64,000 nt of DNA from Achromobacter sp. HZ34 (GCF_002209485.1 NZ_NJIX01000003.1:248001-312000); one strand, 5' to 3'. Numbered from the stretch's first letter, positions 18,051 through 28,556 are shown. Made by a program: numbers and translations. Notes: generated by a model from the sequence alone, not told the origin.

Positions 18051-19082
18051 TCAACGTGAAACTCCGGCGCCGGCGGCGGCCGGCTCCGCGGCTGCCTGGC
18101 GCAAGGCCTGCACCAGGCAACGGCGTGCAAGTTCCACCTTGAAGCCGTTATCCCGCAGCGGCCGGGCATCGCGCAGCGCGGCATCCGCCGCGGCGCGGAA
18201 GACACCCTCGTCGGGCGCCTGGCCCTGCAGCAGGGCTTCCGCTTCGGGCGCGCGCCAAGGCCGTGTACCGACCCCGCCCAGGGCCACCCGCACGTGGTCG
18301 ATACGCCCATCGGCGATACCCAGGACCACCGCGGCAGAAGCCAGGGCAAATTCGTAGGAGGCGCGGTCGCGCAGCTTCAGGTACACCGACCGGCTGCCCT
18401 GGCGCGGCGCCGGCAAGGACACATGCGTCACCAGATCCCCCGCTTGCAAGACCGTCTCCCGCTGCGGCGTGTCGCCGGGCAGGTAGAAGAAGTCGCCGAT
18501 GGGAACCGTGCGCCGACCCTGCATCCCCTCGATGTGTACCGTGGCCTCCAATGCCATCAAGGCCACGTTCATGTCCGATGGATTGCTGGCCACGCAGTGC
18601 TCGCTGGTTCCCAGCACCGCCAGGTTGCGATGGAAGCCCTGGATGGCCGGACAGCCGCTGCCGGGATCGCGCTTGTTGCACGGCGACGCGGGGTCACGGA
18701 AATAGACGCAGCGAGTGCGCTGCAGCAGATTGCCGCCGGTGCTCGCCATATTGCGCAGTTGCGCGGAAGCTCCCGCCATCAAGGCTTGCGACAAGACAGC
18801 ATAGTCGACCTGGACGATCTCGTCCTGCGCCAGATCCGCATTGCGCACCAGCGCGCCAATCAGCAGGCCGCCGTCCGGCGTCGACTCGACCTCGTCCAGC
18901 GGCAGGCGATTGATGTCGACCACATATTCGGGCTGTTCGACGTCCAGCTTCATCAGGTCGACCAGCGTGGTGCCTCCAGCCAGGAAGCGCACCCGGGCGC
19001 CCTGCTGGGCGGTAGGCGACGCGCCTCCGGCCCGCACCGCGGCCGCGACATCGGCGGCTCGCACGAAATGGAAGTTCTGCAT
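18051..19082 (-). CDS. paoB: FAD-binding aldehyde oxidoreductase subunit with extra 4Fe-4S site, PaoB type (343 aa)
   Basis: FAD subunit of the molybdenum hydroxylase. The FAD-binding region has FLAGGTTLVDLMKL and MASTGGNLLQRTRC. Just after it, CVYFRDPASPCNKRDPGSGC and the later EHCVASNPSDM supply four cysteines, a feature of PaoB-type subunits that bind an additional 4Fe-4S cluster. The C-terminal CO-dehydrogenase-flavoprotein domain follows. It lies 10 bases after paoA. The gap of about 80 bases to paoC carries a short run of GCTTACGCGGCTTACGC repeats. Confidence 0.88.
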   Translation of the reverse strand: MQNFHFVRAADVAAAVRAGGASPTAQQGARVRFLAGGTTLVDLMKLDVEQPEYVVDINRLPLDEVESTPDGGLLIGALVRNADLAQDEIVQVDYAVLSQALMAGASAQLRNMASTGGNLLQRTRCVYFRDPASPCNKRDPGSGCPAIQGFHRNLAVLGTSEHCVASNPSDMNVALMALEATVHIEGMQGRRTVPIGDFFYLPGDTPQRETVLQAGDLVTHVSLPAPRQGSRSVYLKLRDRASYEFALASAAVVLGIADGRIDHVRVALGGVGTRPWRAPEAEALLQGQAPDEGVFRAAADAALRDARPLRDNGFKVELARRCLVQALRQAAAEPAAAGAGVSR

Positions 19083-19092
19083 GGCTGCCTCC

Positions 19093-19611
19093 TCACGCCT
19101 TGCGGCGCACGTCCTGGATGGCGGCGACGATGTTGCCGTAGGCGCCGCAGCGGCAGATGTTGCCGCTCATGGCTTCCTTCACTTCGGCATCGTCCGGCCC
19201 CCACGGTTCTTCCAGCAGGGCCACGGCGGACATGATCTGCCCCGAGGTGCAGTAACCGCACTGATAGCCGTCATGCTCGACGAAAGCCTGCTGCATGGGA
19301 TGGAGGTGGCCCGGCTGGCCCAGGCCCTCGATGGTCGTGATGGTGTCGCCCACATGGGCGATCGCCAGCGCCAGACAGGCATTTACGCGCCTGCCGTTGA
19401 TGTGCACCGTACAGGCGCCGCATTGGCCGTGATCGCAGCCCTTCTTCGTGCCGGTCAGGCTGACGTGGTCACGCAGCGCGTCAAGAAGCGTGGTGCGGGG
19501 GTCCAGTTCCAGGGTGTGGGACTCGCCATTGACGAGTAGTGTGGTCGAAACCAGGCTGGCGGCCCCTGACGGGACTCCAGGCGAAACGGGGCGGGGGGCA
19601 TCGGGCGCCAT
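19093..19611 (-). CDS. paoA: 2Fe-2S aldehyde oxidoreductase subunit, PaoA type (172 aa)
   Basis: Electron-transfer subunit with two 2Fe-2S clusters. The plant-type cluster ligands are CDHGQCGACTVHINGRRVNAC (shown in part: C-x4-C-x2-C then C) and the second domain has GYCTSG and NICRCGAY. E. coli PaoA carries a Tat signal, but here the N-terminus (about 28 residues, Pro/Ala/Ser-rich) has no twin-arginine motif and no hydrophobic core. The complex is therefore probably cytoplasmic. First gene of the leftward operon. Confidence 0.88.
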   Translation of the reverse strand: MAPDAPRPVSPGVPSGAASLVSTTLLVNGESHTLELDPRTTLLDALRDHVSLTGTKKGCDHGQCGACTVHINGRRVNACLALAIAHVGDTITTIEGLGQPGHLHPMQQAFVEHDGYQCGYCTSGQIMSAVALLEEPWGPDDAEVKEAMSGNICRCGAYGNIVAAIQDVRRKA

Positions 19612-20034
19612 GGCAATCTCCAGATGGGAATACCCGAGGCGCCCTAGATGGGAACCTCGTGCAAATATCCGTCACGCGGGTGCAAGCGCCATGCCAGGGT
19701 TTCGGGGACAATAGACCCCACTCGCGGCAAAACGCGCTCCTCCTGAAGCGGGCGCAGTCGCTTATTCAGCAATTTTCGGACGGCTTTTGCATGCAAACCT
19801 CGCAAAACTTGTGGAAGCCAGTCACCACGGCCGCAAATTTCCGAAAGATTTTTGTACACAAATTTCGTTTACGATTATTAGCAACATCCTTGTCGGGATT
19901 CGATTGAAATAATTATTTAAGTTCAATACTATTCACTACATCACCTGCAGTAGCCAGTTGCACATGGCATCGGTAGCGCGGCCGCGTCGCGCCGTCACGG
20001 CACAAACACCCCATGTGCCGCCCGCAAGACCACA
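19612..20034. other. divergent intergenic region between paoA and histidine kinase
   Basis: About 420 bases. The part near 19780-19940 is clearly AT-rich and holds a good rightward promoter (19904-19932). Near paoA, AGATGGGAA occurs twice (19622-19630 and 19647-19655) as a direct repeat just upstream of the start, a possible regulator site. I found no convincing gene. Confidence 0.5.
19904..19932 (+). promoter_or_regulatory. sigma70-like promoter of the histidine kinase
   Basis: TTGAAA (19904-19909) and TACTAT (19927-19932) are separated by 17 bases in an AT-rich stretch, about 100 bases upstream of the kinase start. Confidence 0.55.
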
Positions 20035-22386
20035 ATGCAAATCCCAGCGATCCTCTGCAGGTTGGCTTTCGTCGTTGCCGCGCTGCTGAGCGCCGCGACG
20101 GCGTGGGCGGGGGAATTTCGCCTGAGTGCTGCGCCGGCTGAGCCCGTCGCCATGGCGCCCTACGTGGATGTCTATGACGATGTGACAGGCCGGCTGCAGC
20201 TGTCCGACATACTCAGCATGGCGCGGGCGTCCCCCGGCATCTTCCAGCGCGCCAGCAAGCATCCGCAGGCGCAGCCCGCGCAGGCCACGCGCTGGTTACG
20301 CATCGCTATTCAAAACGATTCCGCCGTTGCGCAGTCGCTTGCGCTGATCGCCGCCTCCGCCAATACGGACGAGGTCGAGGTGAACATGGAGCTGGGCGGG
20401 ACCTGGACCCGAACCCACTTCGGCAGCGCCGTTCCACTGAACGAACATACCAATACCAGTGCCAACGGCCGCGATGGCAACCACTTCGTGCTGGCGCCCG
20501 GCGCGCGGGTGCATTTCTACATCAGCGTGCGCAATGCCCTGCCCGACAGCATCATGCCGATCCTGGAATCGGCCGAACGCCACGCGCAGGTCAAGTCGGC
20601 CACGCTGGCCTGGGATGCCGCGCTGATAGGCGGCCTGGCGGCGCTGGCTTGGTGCGCGGTGCTGATCGGCTGCATCACGCAACGCACACCCTACGTCTAC
20701 CTGGGCCTGCTGGCCGCCGCGGAGGCGCTGTACGAAGCCGCCATCCGCGGCCAGGCGCAGACCATGTTCTGGCCCGACGCCGTGGGCTGGGGCAGCCGCG
20801 CGGAGCTGGTGCTGGGCAGCATCAGCGTGGTGTTGTTCGTTCTGTTCCTGCGCAGCGTGGCGCGGCGCGACCCGCTGCTGGCCGGTGGGCTGCTGGCGGT
20901 GGACATGGTGCTGGCATTGCTGGCCGGCCTGCTGGTGGCGTCCTGGACCACCGACCTGTATACGGTGTCGGTGCTGTTGACCGCCATGGGCGCGGTAGTG
21001 GGCGTCAGTCTTCTGGCCGTGCTGCCTTTCCTGCCGCGCCGCACCTTGCCCACGATGCGGCTGCTGGGCACCACCGCGGCGCTTTTGCTATGCCACACGG
21101 CGCTGCATACGGACAGCCTGCGCGATCTGCAATCGCACATCGTGCTGTACCCCCAGCTGGGGATGAACGCCATGTCGGCCCTGCTGCTGCTGGCGTTGGG
21201 ATCGACGCTGGCCATGCTGGCGGCCTGGACCAACCGGCTGCCGCACCGCGTCCGCGATGCCACCACCATGGCACCGCGCGACCGTGCCAAGATGCGCGTC
21301 CAGGTGCAGATGCAGACCGCCGCGCTGGACCAGGCGCTGCAGCAGGCCACCGAAAAAAGCCGGCAACAGGATCAGTTGCTGGGCTATATCAGCCATGACC
21401 TGCGCGCGCCGCTGGCCACCATCGCCAACTACATGCGCCTGGTGCGGGCAGCCGCCACCCCGGAGCAGCAATCCCACCTCGATGTGATCGAACGCAGCCT
21501 GGGCCACCAGTTCGAATTGGTCGACGAGGTACTGACCTTCGCGCGCGGCCAGACCCAGCCTTTGGAGCTGGTGCCGGCGCCGGCCTCGCCCACCCAGCTG
21601 CTGAGCGAGGTCATCGGCCATGCAGTGGCCTTCTGCGCGGCCAAGCGCAATGCCTTCCATTTCCTGCCGCCCGCCAGCTTGCCGATCAGCGTGATGGTCG
21701 ATGCGGGACGGCTGCGGCAGGTGCTGCTGAATCTGCTGGACAATGCCGCCAAATTCACCCAGGACGGCCGGGTGTCGCTGTGCGTGACTTCGCTGCGGCG
21801 TGAGGACCACTGGATCCTGGAATTCATGGTCGCCGACAATGGCCCCGGCATCCCGCTGGAACGCCAGGCGGAGATCTACAGCGCCTTCCAGCAGTTGCGC
21901 ACCGAACACGGCGGCGTCGGGCTGGGCCTGTTCATCGCGGAACACATCGTGCGCGGCATGGGCAGCCAGCTGAGCCTGGCCAGCACGCCCGGCGACGGCG
22001 CGCGTTTCAGTTTCAGCCTGGAAGTGCCGGGGGTGGACCAGACGCTGGTTTCCATGTCGCCGGTCAGCGTGGCGCCGCCGCCGCGTTTCCTTGAAGCCGT
22101 ATTGACGTTGCCGCCGCTGGCGGCGCGCCAGACGCTGGCACGGCTGGCGCACGATGGCGAGGTCACCGAATTGCGCGTGTGGCTGGCGCAAGCCCGTGCC
22201 AGCCATCCGGAATGCGATGCCTTCCTCAAGCGCGTCCACACCGCTCTGGCAGACCTGGACCTGACCACCATCGAACACCTGGCCGCGGCATCGGTGCCGG
22301 TGACGGCACTTAGCGCCCCGCCACTGCCTGGATTTCGCGAGCCAGCGCCGAGAGCGCCACGACGCGCTCCACGCCGCCACGCTTGA
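20035..22386 (+). CDS. 7TMR-DISM sensor histidine kinase (783 aa)
   Basis: Membrane sensor kinase. Signal peptide (about residues 1-26), periplasmic 7TMR-DISM-type domain (about 27-190), seven-helix membrane region (about 195-400), coiled linker, HisKA with the phosphorylated His in [13 protein letters not shown] (about 454), then HATPase with N box [11 protein letters not shown] (about 566), G1 ADNGPGIP (about 600) and G2 [12 protein letters not shown] (about 626). A C-terminal extension of about 115 residues follows, with no recognised domain. No cognate response regulator is adjacent; the neighbouring chemosensory operon has free receiver proteins. The 3' end overlaps cheB antisense by 77 bases. 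Confidence 0.88.
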   Translation: MQIPAILCRLAFVVAALLSAATAWAGEFRLSAAPAEPVAMAPYVDVYDDVTGRLQLSDILSMARASPGIFQRASKHPQAQPAQATRWLRIAIQNDSAVAQSLALIAASANTDEVEVNMELGGTWTRTHFGSAVPLNEHTNTSANGRDGNHFVLAPGARVHFYISVRNALPDSIMPILESAERHAQVKSATLAWDAALIGGLAALAWCAVLIGCITQRTPYVYLGLLAAAEALYEAAIRGQAQTMFWPDAVGWGSRAELVLGSISVVLFVLFLRSVARRDPLLAGGLLAVDMVLALLAGLLVASWTTDLYTVSVLLTAMGAVVGVSLLAVLPFLPRRTLPTMRLLGTTAALLLCHTALHTDSLRDLQSHIVLYPQLGMNAMSALLLLALGSTLAMLAAWTNRLPHRVRDATTMAPRDRAKMRVQVQMQTAALDQALQQATEKSRQQDQLLGYISHDLRAPLATIANYMRLVRAAATPEQQSHLDVIERSLGHQFELVDEVLTFARGQTQPLELVPAPASPTQLLSEVIGHAVAFCAAKRNAFHFLPPASLPISVMVDAGRLRQVLLNLLDNAAKFTQDGRVSLCVTSLRREDHWILEFMVADNGPGIPLERQAEIYSAFQQLRTEHGGVGLGLFIAEHIVRGMGSQLSLASTPGDGARFSFSLEVPGVDQTLVSMSPVSVAPPPRFLEAVLTLPPLAARQTLARLAHDGEVTELRVWLAQARASHPECDAFLKRVHTALADLDLTTIEHLAAASVPVTALSAPPLPGFREPAPRAPRRAPRRHA

Positions 22387-23386
22387 TCGCTTCCTTGGGC
22401 ATGCCGAACACCACGCAGCTTTCCTCGTCCTGCGCCAGCGTGCGTGCGCCGGCGCTACGCATTTCGAGCAGGCCGGCCGCGCCATCGTCGCCCATGCCGG
22501 TCATGATGATGCCCAGCGCGTTGGCGCCGGCATTGCGGGCCACCGAGCGGAACAACACATCCACCGACGGCCGATGCCGGTTGACCAGCGGACCGTCCAG
22601 TACGTCGACGTAGTATTGCGCGCCGCTGCGCTTGAGCACCATGTGGCGCCCGCCCGGCGCGATCAAGGCACGGCCCGGCACCACCCGGTCGTTGGCCTGC
22701 GCTTCCTTGACAGTGATGCGGCACACGGCGTCCAGCCGCGCCGCGAAGGCAGCGGTGAACTTCTCCGGCATGTGCTGCACGATGACCAGGCCGGGACACA
22801 CCCGCGGCAAACCGGTCAGTACTTCTTCCAGTGCCTGGGTTCCGCCGGTGGAAGTGCCGATGGCGACCACCCGCTCCGTGGTCTGCGCCATGGCGCGCAC
22901 CTGCGCCGGCGGCAACACCGCGTCGGCGCTCAACTTTGGCGGCGGCACGGCCGGCGCCGGCGCGCCGGGACGCACGCGCGCGCGCGCCGCGCTGCGCACC
23001 GTGGCGATCAGCTCTTGCGCGGCATCCACCAGGAATTGGCGCAGGCCCAGCTTGGGCTTGGTGACGATGGCCACGGCGCCGGCGGCCAGCGCGTCGATGG
23101 AAGTGCGTGCGCCTTTCTCCGTCAGCGTCGAACAGATCACCACCGGCGTGGGGCGTTCCTGCATCAGCAGCCGCAGGAAGGTCAGGCCGTCCATGCGCGG
23201 CATCTCGATGTCGAGCACGATGACATCGGGCCAGGCATGGCCGGCCTGCTTGAGCCGCTCGATGGCCAGCAGCGGGTCGGCCACCGCGTGGCTGACGGCG
23301 ATATCCGGTGCGTCGTTCAGCACACCGGCCAGCACCTGGCGCACCACGGCTGAATCGTCGATGACCATGACGTTGATGGTAGACAT
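22310..23386 (-). CDS. cheB: chemotaxis protein-glutamate methylesterase CheB (358 aa)
   Basis: Removes methyl groups from (and deamidates) chemoreceptor glutamates; activated by CheA phosphorylation. N-terminal receiver (residues 1-120) with acidic DD at 10-11 and phospho-acceptor Asp59 in [14 protein letters not shown]-terminal methylesterase with the catalytic Ser in [10 protein letters not shown], His in [10 protein letters not shown] and Asp in [11 protein letters not shown]. The linker (about 135-165) is Ala/Arg/Pro-rich. Last gene of the chemosensory operon, 14 bases after cheD. Confidence 0.96.
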   Translation of the reverse strand: MSTINVMVIDDSAVVRQVLAGVLNDAPDIAVSHAVADPLLAIERLKQAGHAWPDVIVLDIEMPRMDGLTFLRLLMQERPTPVVICSTLTEKGARTSIDALAAGAVAIVTKPKLGLRQFLVDAAQELIATVRSAARARVRPGAPAPAVPPPKLSADAVLPPAQVRAMAQTTERVVAIGTSTGGTQALEEVLTGLPRVCPGLVIVQHMPEKFTAAFAARLDAVCRITVKEAQANDRVVPGRALIAPGGRHMVLKRSGAQYYVDVLDGPLVNRHRPSVDVLFRSVARNAGANALGIIMTGMGDDGAAGLLEMRSAGARTLAQDEESCVVFGMPKEAIKRGGVERVVALSALAREIQAVAGR

Positions 23387-23400
23387 GAAGCCCCGGGGTC

Positions 23401-23961
23401 TTACGTAGTTGAGCGCTCCGGCGGCACGAGCAGGGCTTGCTTGACCCAGACGTCACCGGTGGCGATATTGAAAATGACTTGCCGGTGGCCGCTGCCGAAC
23501 AGGTGTTCGGAGCGCACCGAGATACCGCACTGGCGCAGCAGTTCACGGGCGGCCTCGCCGTTGCGCCGGCCGATCTCCACCGCTTGGGGGTAGGAGCGGC
23601 CGGGGAACATATTGCCGCCGCCGAAGATCTTCGCTTCGCATTCCTGCACCCGTATCCCCTTGTGCTCCAGCGCCTGCAGCATCAGTTCCACCACTTCCTC
23701 GCCATAGCGGCCGTCCAGCGGCGCGCCATGCTTCGGCCGCGACGCCAGCAGGAAATGCGACATCGCTCCGTGGCGGTGGCGGGGGTGCCACAAGGTGATG
23801 GACACGCAGGAACCCAGCAGGGTACGCACGCGATACTCGGCGGCGCCGACGAAATAATCGCCGGGTTGCAGGAACACGTCTATGCGCGGCAATTCCGGCG
23901 TAACGCCAACGCCCCCCCCGGAGGATGGGCTGGCGCGCCAGGCAAGTGGAGATTCACGCAT
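23401..23961 (-). CDS. cheD: chemoreceptor glutamine deamidase CheD (186 aa)
   Basis: Deamidates specific receptor glutamines to glutamates. The catalytic region is [19 protein letters not shown] with Cys in GSCVS and His in AMSHFLL. The conserved FGGGNMF and [13 protein letters not shown] are present. The N-terminal 25 residues are extra. Its start lies two bases after the cheR stop, so the two are coupled. Confidence 0.95.
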   Translation of the reverse strand: MRESPLAWRASPSSGGGVGVTPELPRIDVFLQPGDYFVGAAEYRVRTLLGSCVSITLWHPRHRHGAMSHFLLASRPKHGAPLDGRYGEEVVELMLQALEHKGIRVQECEAKIFGGGNMFPGRSYPQAVEIGRRNGEAARELLRQCGISVRSEHLFGSGHRQVIFNIATGDVWVKQALLVPPERSTT

Positions 23962-23963
23962 GC

Positions 23964-24842
23964 TCAGACCTTGCGATAGACGGACGGCATCACCGCGGTC
24001 ACCCCGGCGTCGATGCCGTGCAGGCTTTCCGAATGGCCGACGAACAGCACGCCGCCCGGCTTGAGCTGCGACAGGACGCGCGTGACCACCTGGCGCTTGG
24101 TCTCGCCATTGAAATAGATCATCACGTTGCGCAGGAACACGGCGTCGAAAGCGCCCAGGTCTGGCAGCGGCGCATTCAGGTTGGCGTGGCTGAAGCGCAC
24201 ATGCTGGCGCAAGGCCCGGTCCACCAGGAACGTGCCGGCCTGCGGGCCCAGGCCTTTCAGGCAGTAGCGCTTCAACATGGCCGGCGGGATCTGCCGTCCA
24301 CGCTGTTCGGAATAGTGGCCGGTGCGCGCACGCGTCACCACGCGCGTGCTGATGTCGGTGCCCACCACTTCGAAGGGACGTCCCCCCAGGCTGTCATGCA
24401 ACACCATGGCGATGGTGTAGGCTTCCTCGCCGGTGGAACTGGCCGCGCTCCATACGCGATAGGGCTGGCCGGTGCGCAGCTGCGGGGCCCGGCCTTGGAC
24501 GAGCTTGGGTTTGCGCGCCGGCGCGGGCTCCTGGTCTTCGCCCTGCTCCTGTCCATGCGCATCCCGCGCTTCGCGCACCAGCACCTCGAAATGGCGCGGC
24601 TCGCGGAAGAAATATGTTTCGTTGGTGGTCAGCAGGTCGATCGCCATCTGCGTCTCGGCGCCTTCCTGGCCGCTCTTGAGCAAGGCGAAATAGGCCGCGT
24701 AACTGTCTAGGCCGCGTGCCTCCAGGCGCTTGGCCAGGCGACCGCAGACCAGCGCCTTCTTGGCGGGCGACAGGCTGATTCCGGCGGCATCGAAGATGAA
24801 GCGCTGGAACTGGGTGAACTCCTGGTCGGATATGGCGTACAT
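23964..24842 (-). CDS. cheR: chemotaxis methyltransferase CheR (292 aa)
   Basis: SAM-dependent methyltransferase that methylates receptor glutamates. An N-terminal helical domain with FQRFIFDAAGISLSPAKKALV is followed by the methyltransferase domain: TNETYFFREPRHFE, WSAASSTGEEAYTIAM (SAM loop) and DAVFLRNVMIYFN. I chose MYAISDQEFTQ as the start because it gives the normal length; upstream in-frame codons overlap the preceding EAL gene and contain a GATCGGAATCG-type repeat. It is fifth from the downstream... of the operon order CheW, REC-EAL, CheR, CheD, CheB. No tetratricopeptide extension is present. Confidence 0.94.
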   Translation of the reverse strand: MYAISDQEFTQFQRFIFDAAGISLSPAKKALVCGRLAKRLEARGLDSYAAYFALLKSGQEGAETQMAIDLLTTNETYFFREPRHFEVLVREARDAHGQEQGEDQEPAPARKPKLVQGRAPQLRTGQPYRVWSAASSTGEEAYTIAMVLHDSLGGRPFEVVGTDISTRVVTRARTGHYSEQRGRQIPPAMLKRYCLKGLGPQAGTFLVDRALRQHVRFSHANLNAPLPDLGAFDAVFLRNVMIYFNGETKRQVVTRVLSQLKPGGVLFVGHSESLHGIDAGVTAVMPSVYRKV

Positions 24843-24927
24843 GCGGGATACGGTGCGGGCGGGAGTGAAGGGAAGAACGGCGTTTGGGAAGCAGGGATCA
24901 GGCGCGGGATCGGAATCGGAATCGGTA

Positions 24928-26187
24928 TCAGGGTTCGATGATTTCGCCGCCTTCGCGTGCGCCCCACCATGGCCCTTCGCGCAAGCCATCGACCCGATAC
25001 CTGTGCTGCCGCAGCCAGCCGGGAATGGCGCTGCCCGCCATGGGACGGGCAATGAAGTAGCCCTGTCCCACCATGCAGCCCAGCTCGCGCAGCAGTTGCC
25101 AATCCTCTTCGTCCTCGATGCCCTCGGCCGTCGACACCAGCCCCATCTGGCGCGCCATGTCGATGGCCGCCTTGAGAATCACACGCAGGTTCTTGCGCTT
25201 GATGGCCCCATGCACGAAGCTGCGGTCTATCTTCAATTCCGTGAAGGGGATGCGCGCCAGCTGCTGCATGGACGAGAAGCCGGTACCGTAATCGTCGATG
25301 GACAAGCCGAAGCCGCGCAGCCGCAGCCGCGCCAACAGGCCGCGCGCATGGCCGCCGGGGTCGACCAGCGAGCTTTCGGTGATTTCGAAACTCACCTGTT
25401 CCGGCGGCACATGCAGGCGCTGCACCACGGCCACGATGTCGCGTGCCAGGCCGGGCCAATCCAGCAATAGCGGCGACAGGTTGATCGACAGGGTCAGGCG
25501 CAGGCCGCGGCTGTTCCAGCTGGCCGCCTGGGCGAGCGCCTTCTCCATCACGGTAAAGGTCAGCGGCTGGATCAGGCCGTACTGCTCGGCCAGGGGCACG
25601 AAACGCGTCGGCGACACCTCGCCCAGCAAGGGGTGGGTCCAGCGGGCCAGGGCCTCCACGCCTCGCACCAGGCCGGTGTTCATATCCACCTTGGGCTGGT
25701 ACACGATGTGGATCTGGTCCTGGCCCAGCGCGGCCTCCAGCATGCCGGGCGGAATCGGCGCGGCCTCGTCCGGGCCGCCACGGCGCGGCCGCGCCAGCGC
25801 GCCGTAGTCGTCCAGCGCATGGCGCAAGGCGTCCCGCGTGACTGGCTTTTCCAGGCCGGCCAGCACGTTGAAACCCATATCCTGGGCAATCGCCACCACC
25901 GAGTCGATCATCGCGCTCTCGCGGCCCGATGCGATGATCAGGTCGACCTGGACGGCACGGATGCGCAGTTGTTCGATCAGCTCGACGCCATCCATGCCGG
26001 GCATCTCGATGTCCACTACCATCACCTGCGGCAGCGGCCGTACGGTATCGAGCAGCGCCAGCGCTTCCTCGCCTTCACCGGCCTCGTGGATGGATGCGAT
26101 ACCCAGCTCGCGGCACAGCGACGCCGTATGGCGCCGCTGGGGCAGGCTATCGTCAACCACGAGGATGGAACGCAGGCTGGACAACAC
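24928..26187 (-). CDS. response regulator with EAL c-di-GMP phosphodiesterase domain (419 aa)
   Basis: Receiver domain (about 1-125; acidic DD at 12-13, phospho-acceptor Asp59 in VMVVDIEMPGMDG, Lys in LEKPV) fused to an EAL domain (about 145-395). EAL residues are complete: VEALARW (178-180), SINLSP, EITESS, IDDYGTGFSS, LKIDRSFV, TAEGIED and GQGYFIARPM, so active hydrolysis of c-di-GMP is expected. I chose the GTG start at 26187, 13 bases after the cheW stop; no ATG gives a full receiver domain. Its place inside the chemosensory operon suggests phosphorylation by CheA. Confidence 0.9.
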   Translation of the reverse strand: MLSSLRSILVVDDSLPQRRHTASLCRELGIASIHEAGEGEEALALLDTVRPLPQVMVVDIEMPGMDGVELIEQLRIRAVQVDLIIASGRESAMIDSVVAIAQDMGFNVLAGLEKPVTRDALRHALDDYGALARPRRGGPDEAAPIPPGMLEAALGQDQIHIVYQPKVDMNTGLVRGVEALARWTHPLLGEVSPTRFVPLAEQYGLIQPLTFTVMEKALAQAASWNSRGLRLTLSINLSPLLLDWPGLARDIVAVVQRLHVPPEQVSFEITESSLVDPGGHARGLLARLRLRGFGLSIDDYGTGFSSMQQLARIPFTELKIDRSFVHGAIKRKNLRVILKAAIDMARQMGLVSTAEGIEDEEDWQLLRELGCMVGQGYFIARPMAGSAIPGWLRQHRYRVDGLREGPWWGAREGGEIIEP

Positions 26188-26200
26188 GGTGGATACCTGT

Positions 26201-26782
26201 TCAGCCCACCGTCGCCAACGGATCGCGCGACAGCAGGGACTGGGCCTGGTGCGCGCCGCCGGGCAGCGCCACGGCGTCGGCCAGTGCCGCGCTGTCAGGC
26301 AGGGCCTCCAGGGCCAGGATCCGTGCCACCGCCAGCAGGATGACAAAGCGCCCGCGCACCTTGCCCACGCCGGCGATGAAGTCGCTGCGCACGCCGGCGC
26401 CGAACAAGGGCGGCGGTTCGATATCCGAGGCGGCGATGTCCAGCACTTCGTTGACGGCGTCCACCACCACACCCGCCACCTGGCGGCCGCCCTCGCCTTC
26501 GTCGATCTCGACGATGACGATGCAGGTGCGCTTGGTCACGGGCGCGGCCGCGCGGCCGAAGCGTGCCTGCAGGTCGATGACCGGCACCACGGCGCCGCGC
26601 AGGTTGATCACGCCCCGGATGGACGCCGGCATCATGGGCACCACGGTGAGGTCGTGATACTCGATGATTTCCTTGATCGACAGGATGCCGATGGCGAACA
26701 TCTCGCCACCCAGCATGAACGTCAGGTACTGCAGGGACTCGGCCGGCCTGGCCGATCCCCCGGAAATGGAAAGCTGATTCAT
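26201..26782 (-). CDS. cheW: chemotaxis coupling protein CheW (193 aa)
   Basis: Adaptor linking receptors to CheA. The CheW fold is visible from QYLTFMLGGEMFAIGILSIKEI through VVPMMPASIRGVINLRGAVVPVIDLQ to IVIVEIDEGEGG and VVDAVNEVLDI. The family's usual length is about 165, and the C-terminal 35 residues are extra. It sits 15 bases after the receptor gene, as often seen. Confidence 0.95.
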   Translation of the reverse strand: MNQLSISGGSARPAESLQYLTFMLGGEMFAIGILSIKEIIEYHDLTVVPMMPASIRGVINLRGAVVPVIDLQARFGRAAAPVTKRTCIVIVEIDEGEGGRQVAGVVVDAVNEVLDIAASDIEPPPLFGAGVRSDFIAGVGKVRGRFVILLAVARILALEALPDSAALADAVALPGGAHQAQSLLSRDPLATVG

Positions 26783-26797
26783 CGCAGCGCTCCGCGA

Positions 26798-28489
26798 TCA
26801 ATAGCGGCCGAACTGCGATTCGTCCGGCGCGTCCACGCCGGCGAATGCAAGCTTGGCACCAGCGTCGGCATCCAGCGCTTCGCGGGCGAAGACCGGCGCG
26901 CGCTGCACGGCAGGCGCCGGCTTGCGGCGTGCCTTGCCCGCGGCGCGCACGACCGTGCCGCCACCCTCGCGGCTGCCGTCACGGCCGCTGAGCTTGAAGA
27001 AGGCCATGGCCTGCTGCAGCTGCTCGGCCTGCGAGCTCATTTCCTCGGCGGTCGCCGCCAGTTCCTCGGAGCTGGACGCGTTCTGTTGCGTGGTCTGGCT
27101 CAGTTGCGTGACCGCCGCGTTGATCTGGCCGACGCCGGAGGACTGCTCCTCGGACGCCGCGGTGATTTCCTGCACCAGGTCGGAGGTCTTGCGGATATTC
27201 GGCACCATCTGTTCCAGCAGGCGGCCGGCCCGTTCGGCCAGATCCACGCTGCTGCTGGCAACACCGCCGATCTCCTGCGCGGCCACCTGGCTGCGTTCGG
27301 CCAGCTTGCGCACTTCGGCGGCCACGACCGCGAAGCCCTTGCCGTGCTCACCGGCGCGCGCCGCTTCGATGGCCGCGTTCAGAGCCAGCAGATTGGTCTG
27401 GTAAGCGATGTCGTCGATGATGCCGATCTTCTGCGCGATCTGCTTCATGGCAGCCACGGTCGAGGTCACCGCCTCGCCGCCCTCGGCGGCTTCCGCCGCG
27501 GCCTTGGTGGCCATGCCGTCGGTGACCTTGGAATTCTCGGTGTTCTGGGCGATCGACGCGGTCATCTGCTCGATGGACGCGCTGGTCTCTTCCACGCCGG
27601 CGGCCTGTTCGCTGGAAGCCTGGCTCAGCGATTGCGCCGTCGCGCTGACTTCCTCGGACGCACCCGCCAGCGCCTCGGCGCTGCTGTTGACCTCGGTCAC
27701 CACCTGCGACAGGCGGGCAACCATTTCCTTGACGGCCGCCATCATGCTGGTGCTGTCGTTCTTCCTGGTCTGCACGGTCACCGACAGATCGCCGTCGGCC
27801 ACCTTGCGCAGCAGGGCGGCCGCATAATTCGGCTCGCCGCCCAGCAGCTTGAGCAGGCTGCGCGTAATGAAGAAGGCGATCAGCAGGGCCAGCAGCGCTG
27901 CCGCGATGGCGATGGACAAGACCAGTGTGCGGGTCTCGGCGTAGAGCACGTCGCCTTCGGTATTGGTTTCTTCCATCAGCTGGACCTGGCGGGCCAGCAG
28001 CGCGCGCAGCGCATTTTCGGAAGCGGTGTTGGCCGCCAGCACGTCGCTCTTGACGAAAGCCGCGGCGGCTTCCCTGTCCTGGGCGAACAACTGTTGGAAG
28101 CGCTCGATCGTCTGGTCGACCTGGCGGCGGGTATCCTGGACATCCTTCAAGAGCTTGCTCGCGCTTTCGTCCCGAATGGTCTTGCGCAGCTTGTCCACGT
28201 TGCCCTGGCTGACGGCCATGTTGTCAGCCAGGCGTTTCTTCTGCCGATCCAGTTCGACGGCATCATTCGTCAACAGCATGCCGCGCAATACACGGCCATC
28301 GTCGATCGTGCGTATTACGTTGTCGTTGAGCAGGGCAACCTTGGGATAGCGATCCTGGGTAACGATGGTCAGGCCATCATTGATTTTTTCCAGGCGTTGC
28401 AGGCTGAGCACCGAAATAGCCACCAGCAGGATGATCACCACCCCGAATCCCAATGCCAACCGCGTGGCGACCTTCATATTCCCAAACAT
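26798..28489 (-). CDS. methyl-accepting chemotaxis protein with periplasmic four-helix sensor (563 aa)
   Basis: Transmembrane chemoreceptor. TM1 (about residues 9-29, [19 protein letters not shown]), a periplasmic helical domain of about 160 residues (Tar-like or MCP_4HB type), TM2 near 190-212, HAMP, and a cytoplasmic signalling domain with the hairpin tip [22 protein letters not shown]. Methylation-site heptads flank it ([13 protein letters not shown]). I chose [11 protein letters not shown] because AGGAG precedes it; the upstream Met would overlap cheA by 11 bases. The C-terminal 50 residues are Arg/Ala-rich without an NWETF-type pentapeptide. Ligand unknown. Confidence 0.92.
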   Translation of the reverse strand: MFGNMKVATRLALGFGVVIILLVAISVLSLQRLEKINDGLTIVTQDRYPKVALLNDNVIRTIDDGRVLRGMLLTNDAVELDRQKKRLADNMAVSQGNVDKLRKTIRDESASKLLKDVQDTRRQVDQTIERFQQLFAQDREAAAAFVKSDVLAANTASENALRALLARQVQLMEETNTEGDVLYAETRTLVLSIAIAAALLALLIAFFITRSLLKLLGGEPNYAAALLRKVADGDLSVTVQTRKNDSTSMMAAVKEMVARLSQVVTEVNSSAEALAGASEEVSATAQSLSQASSEQAAGVEETSASIEQMTASIAQNTENSKVTDGMATKAAAEAAEGGEAVTSTVAAMKQIAQKIGIIDDIAYQTNLLALNAAIEAARAGEHGKGFAVVAAEVRKLAERSQVAAQEIGGVASSSVDLAERAGRLLEQMVPNIRKTSDLVQEITAASEEQSSGVGQINAAVTQLSQTTQQNASSSEELAATAEEMSSQAEQLQQAMAFFKLSGRDGSREGGGTVVRAAGKARRKPAPAVQRAPVFAREALDADAGAKLAFAGVDAPDESQFGRY

Positions 28490-28556
28490 GGCCTTGCTCC
28501 TAGATCTTGATTGATGGCCTGCCGGCGCTGCTGCGCCGATCCCAGGCTTCATGCGT

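Noticed and set aside
15424-18357. Very long forward frame over the PaoC-like gene
   Set aside because: No domain or ribosome site; the reverse strand encodes an intact molybdenum hydroxylase subunit.
24843-25052. Extended N-terminus for CheR
   Set aside because: It overlaps the EAL gene end, contains a short tandem repeat and has no counterpart in CheR proteins.
25838-28510. Long forward frame over the CheW/MCP genes
   Set aside because: Composition is His/Arg/Gly-rich without motifs; reverse-strand genes are clear chemotaxis components.
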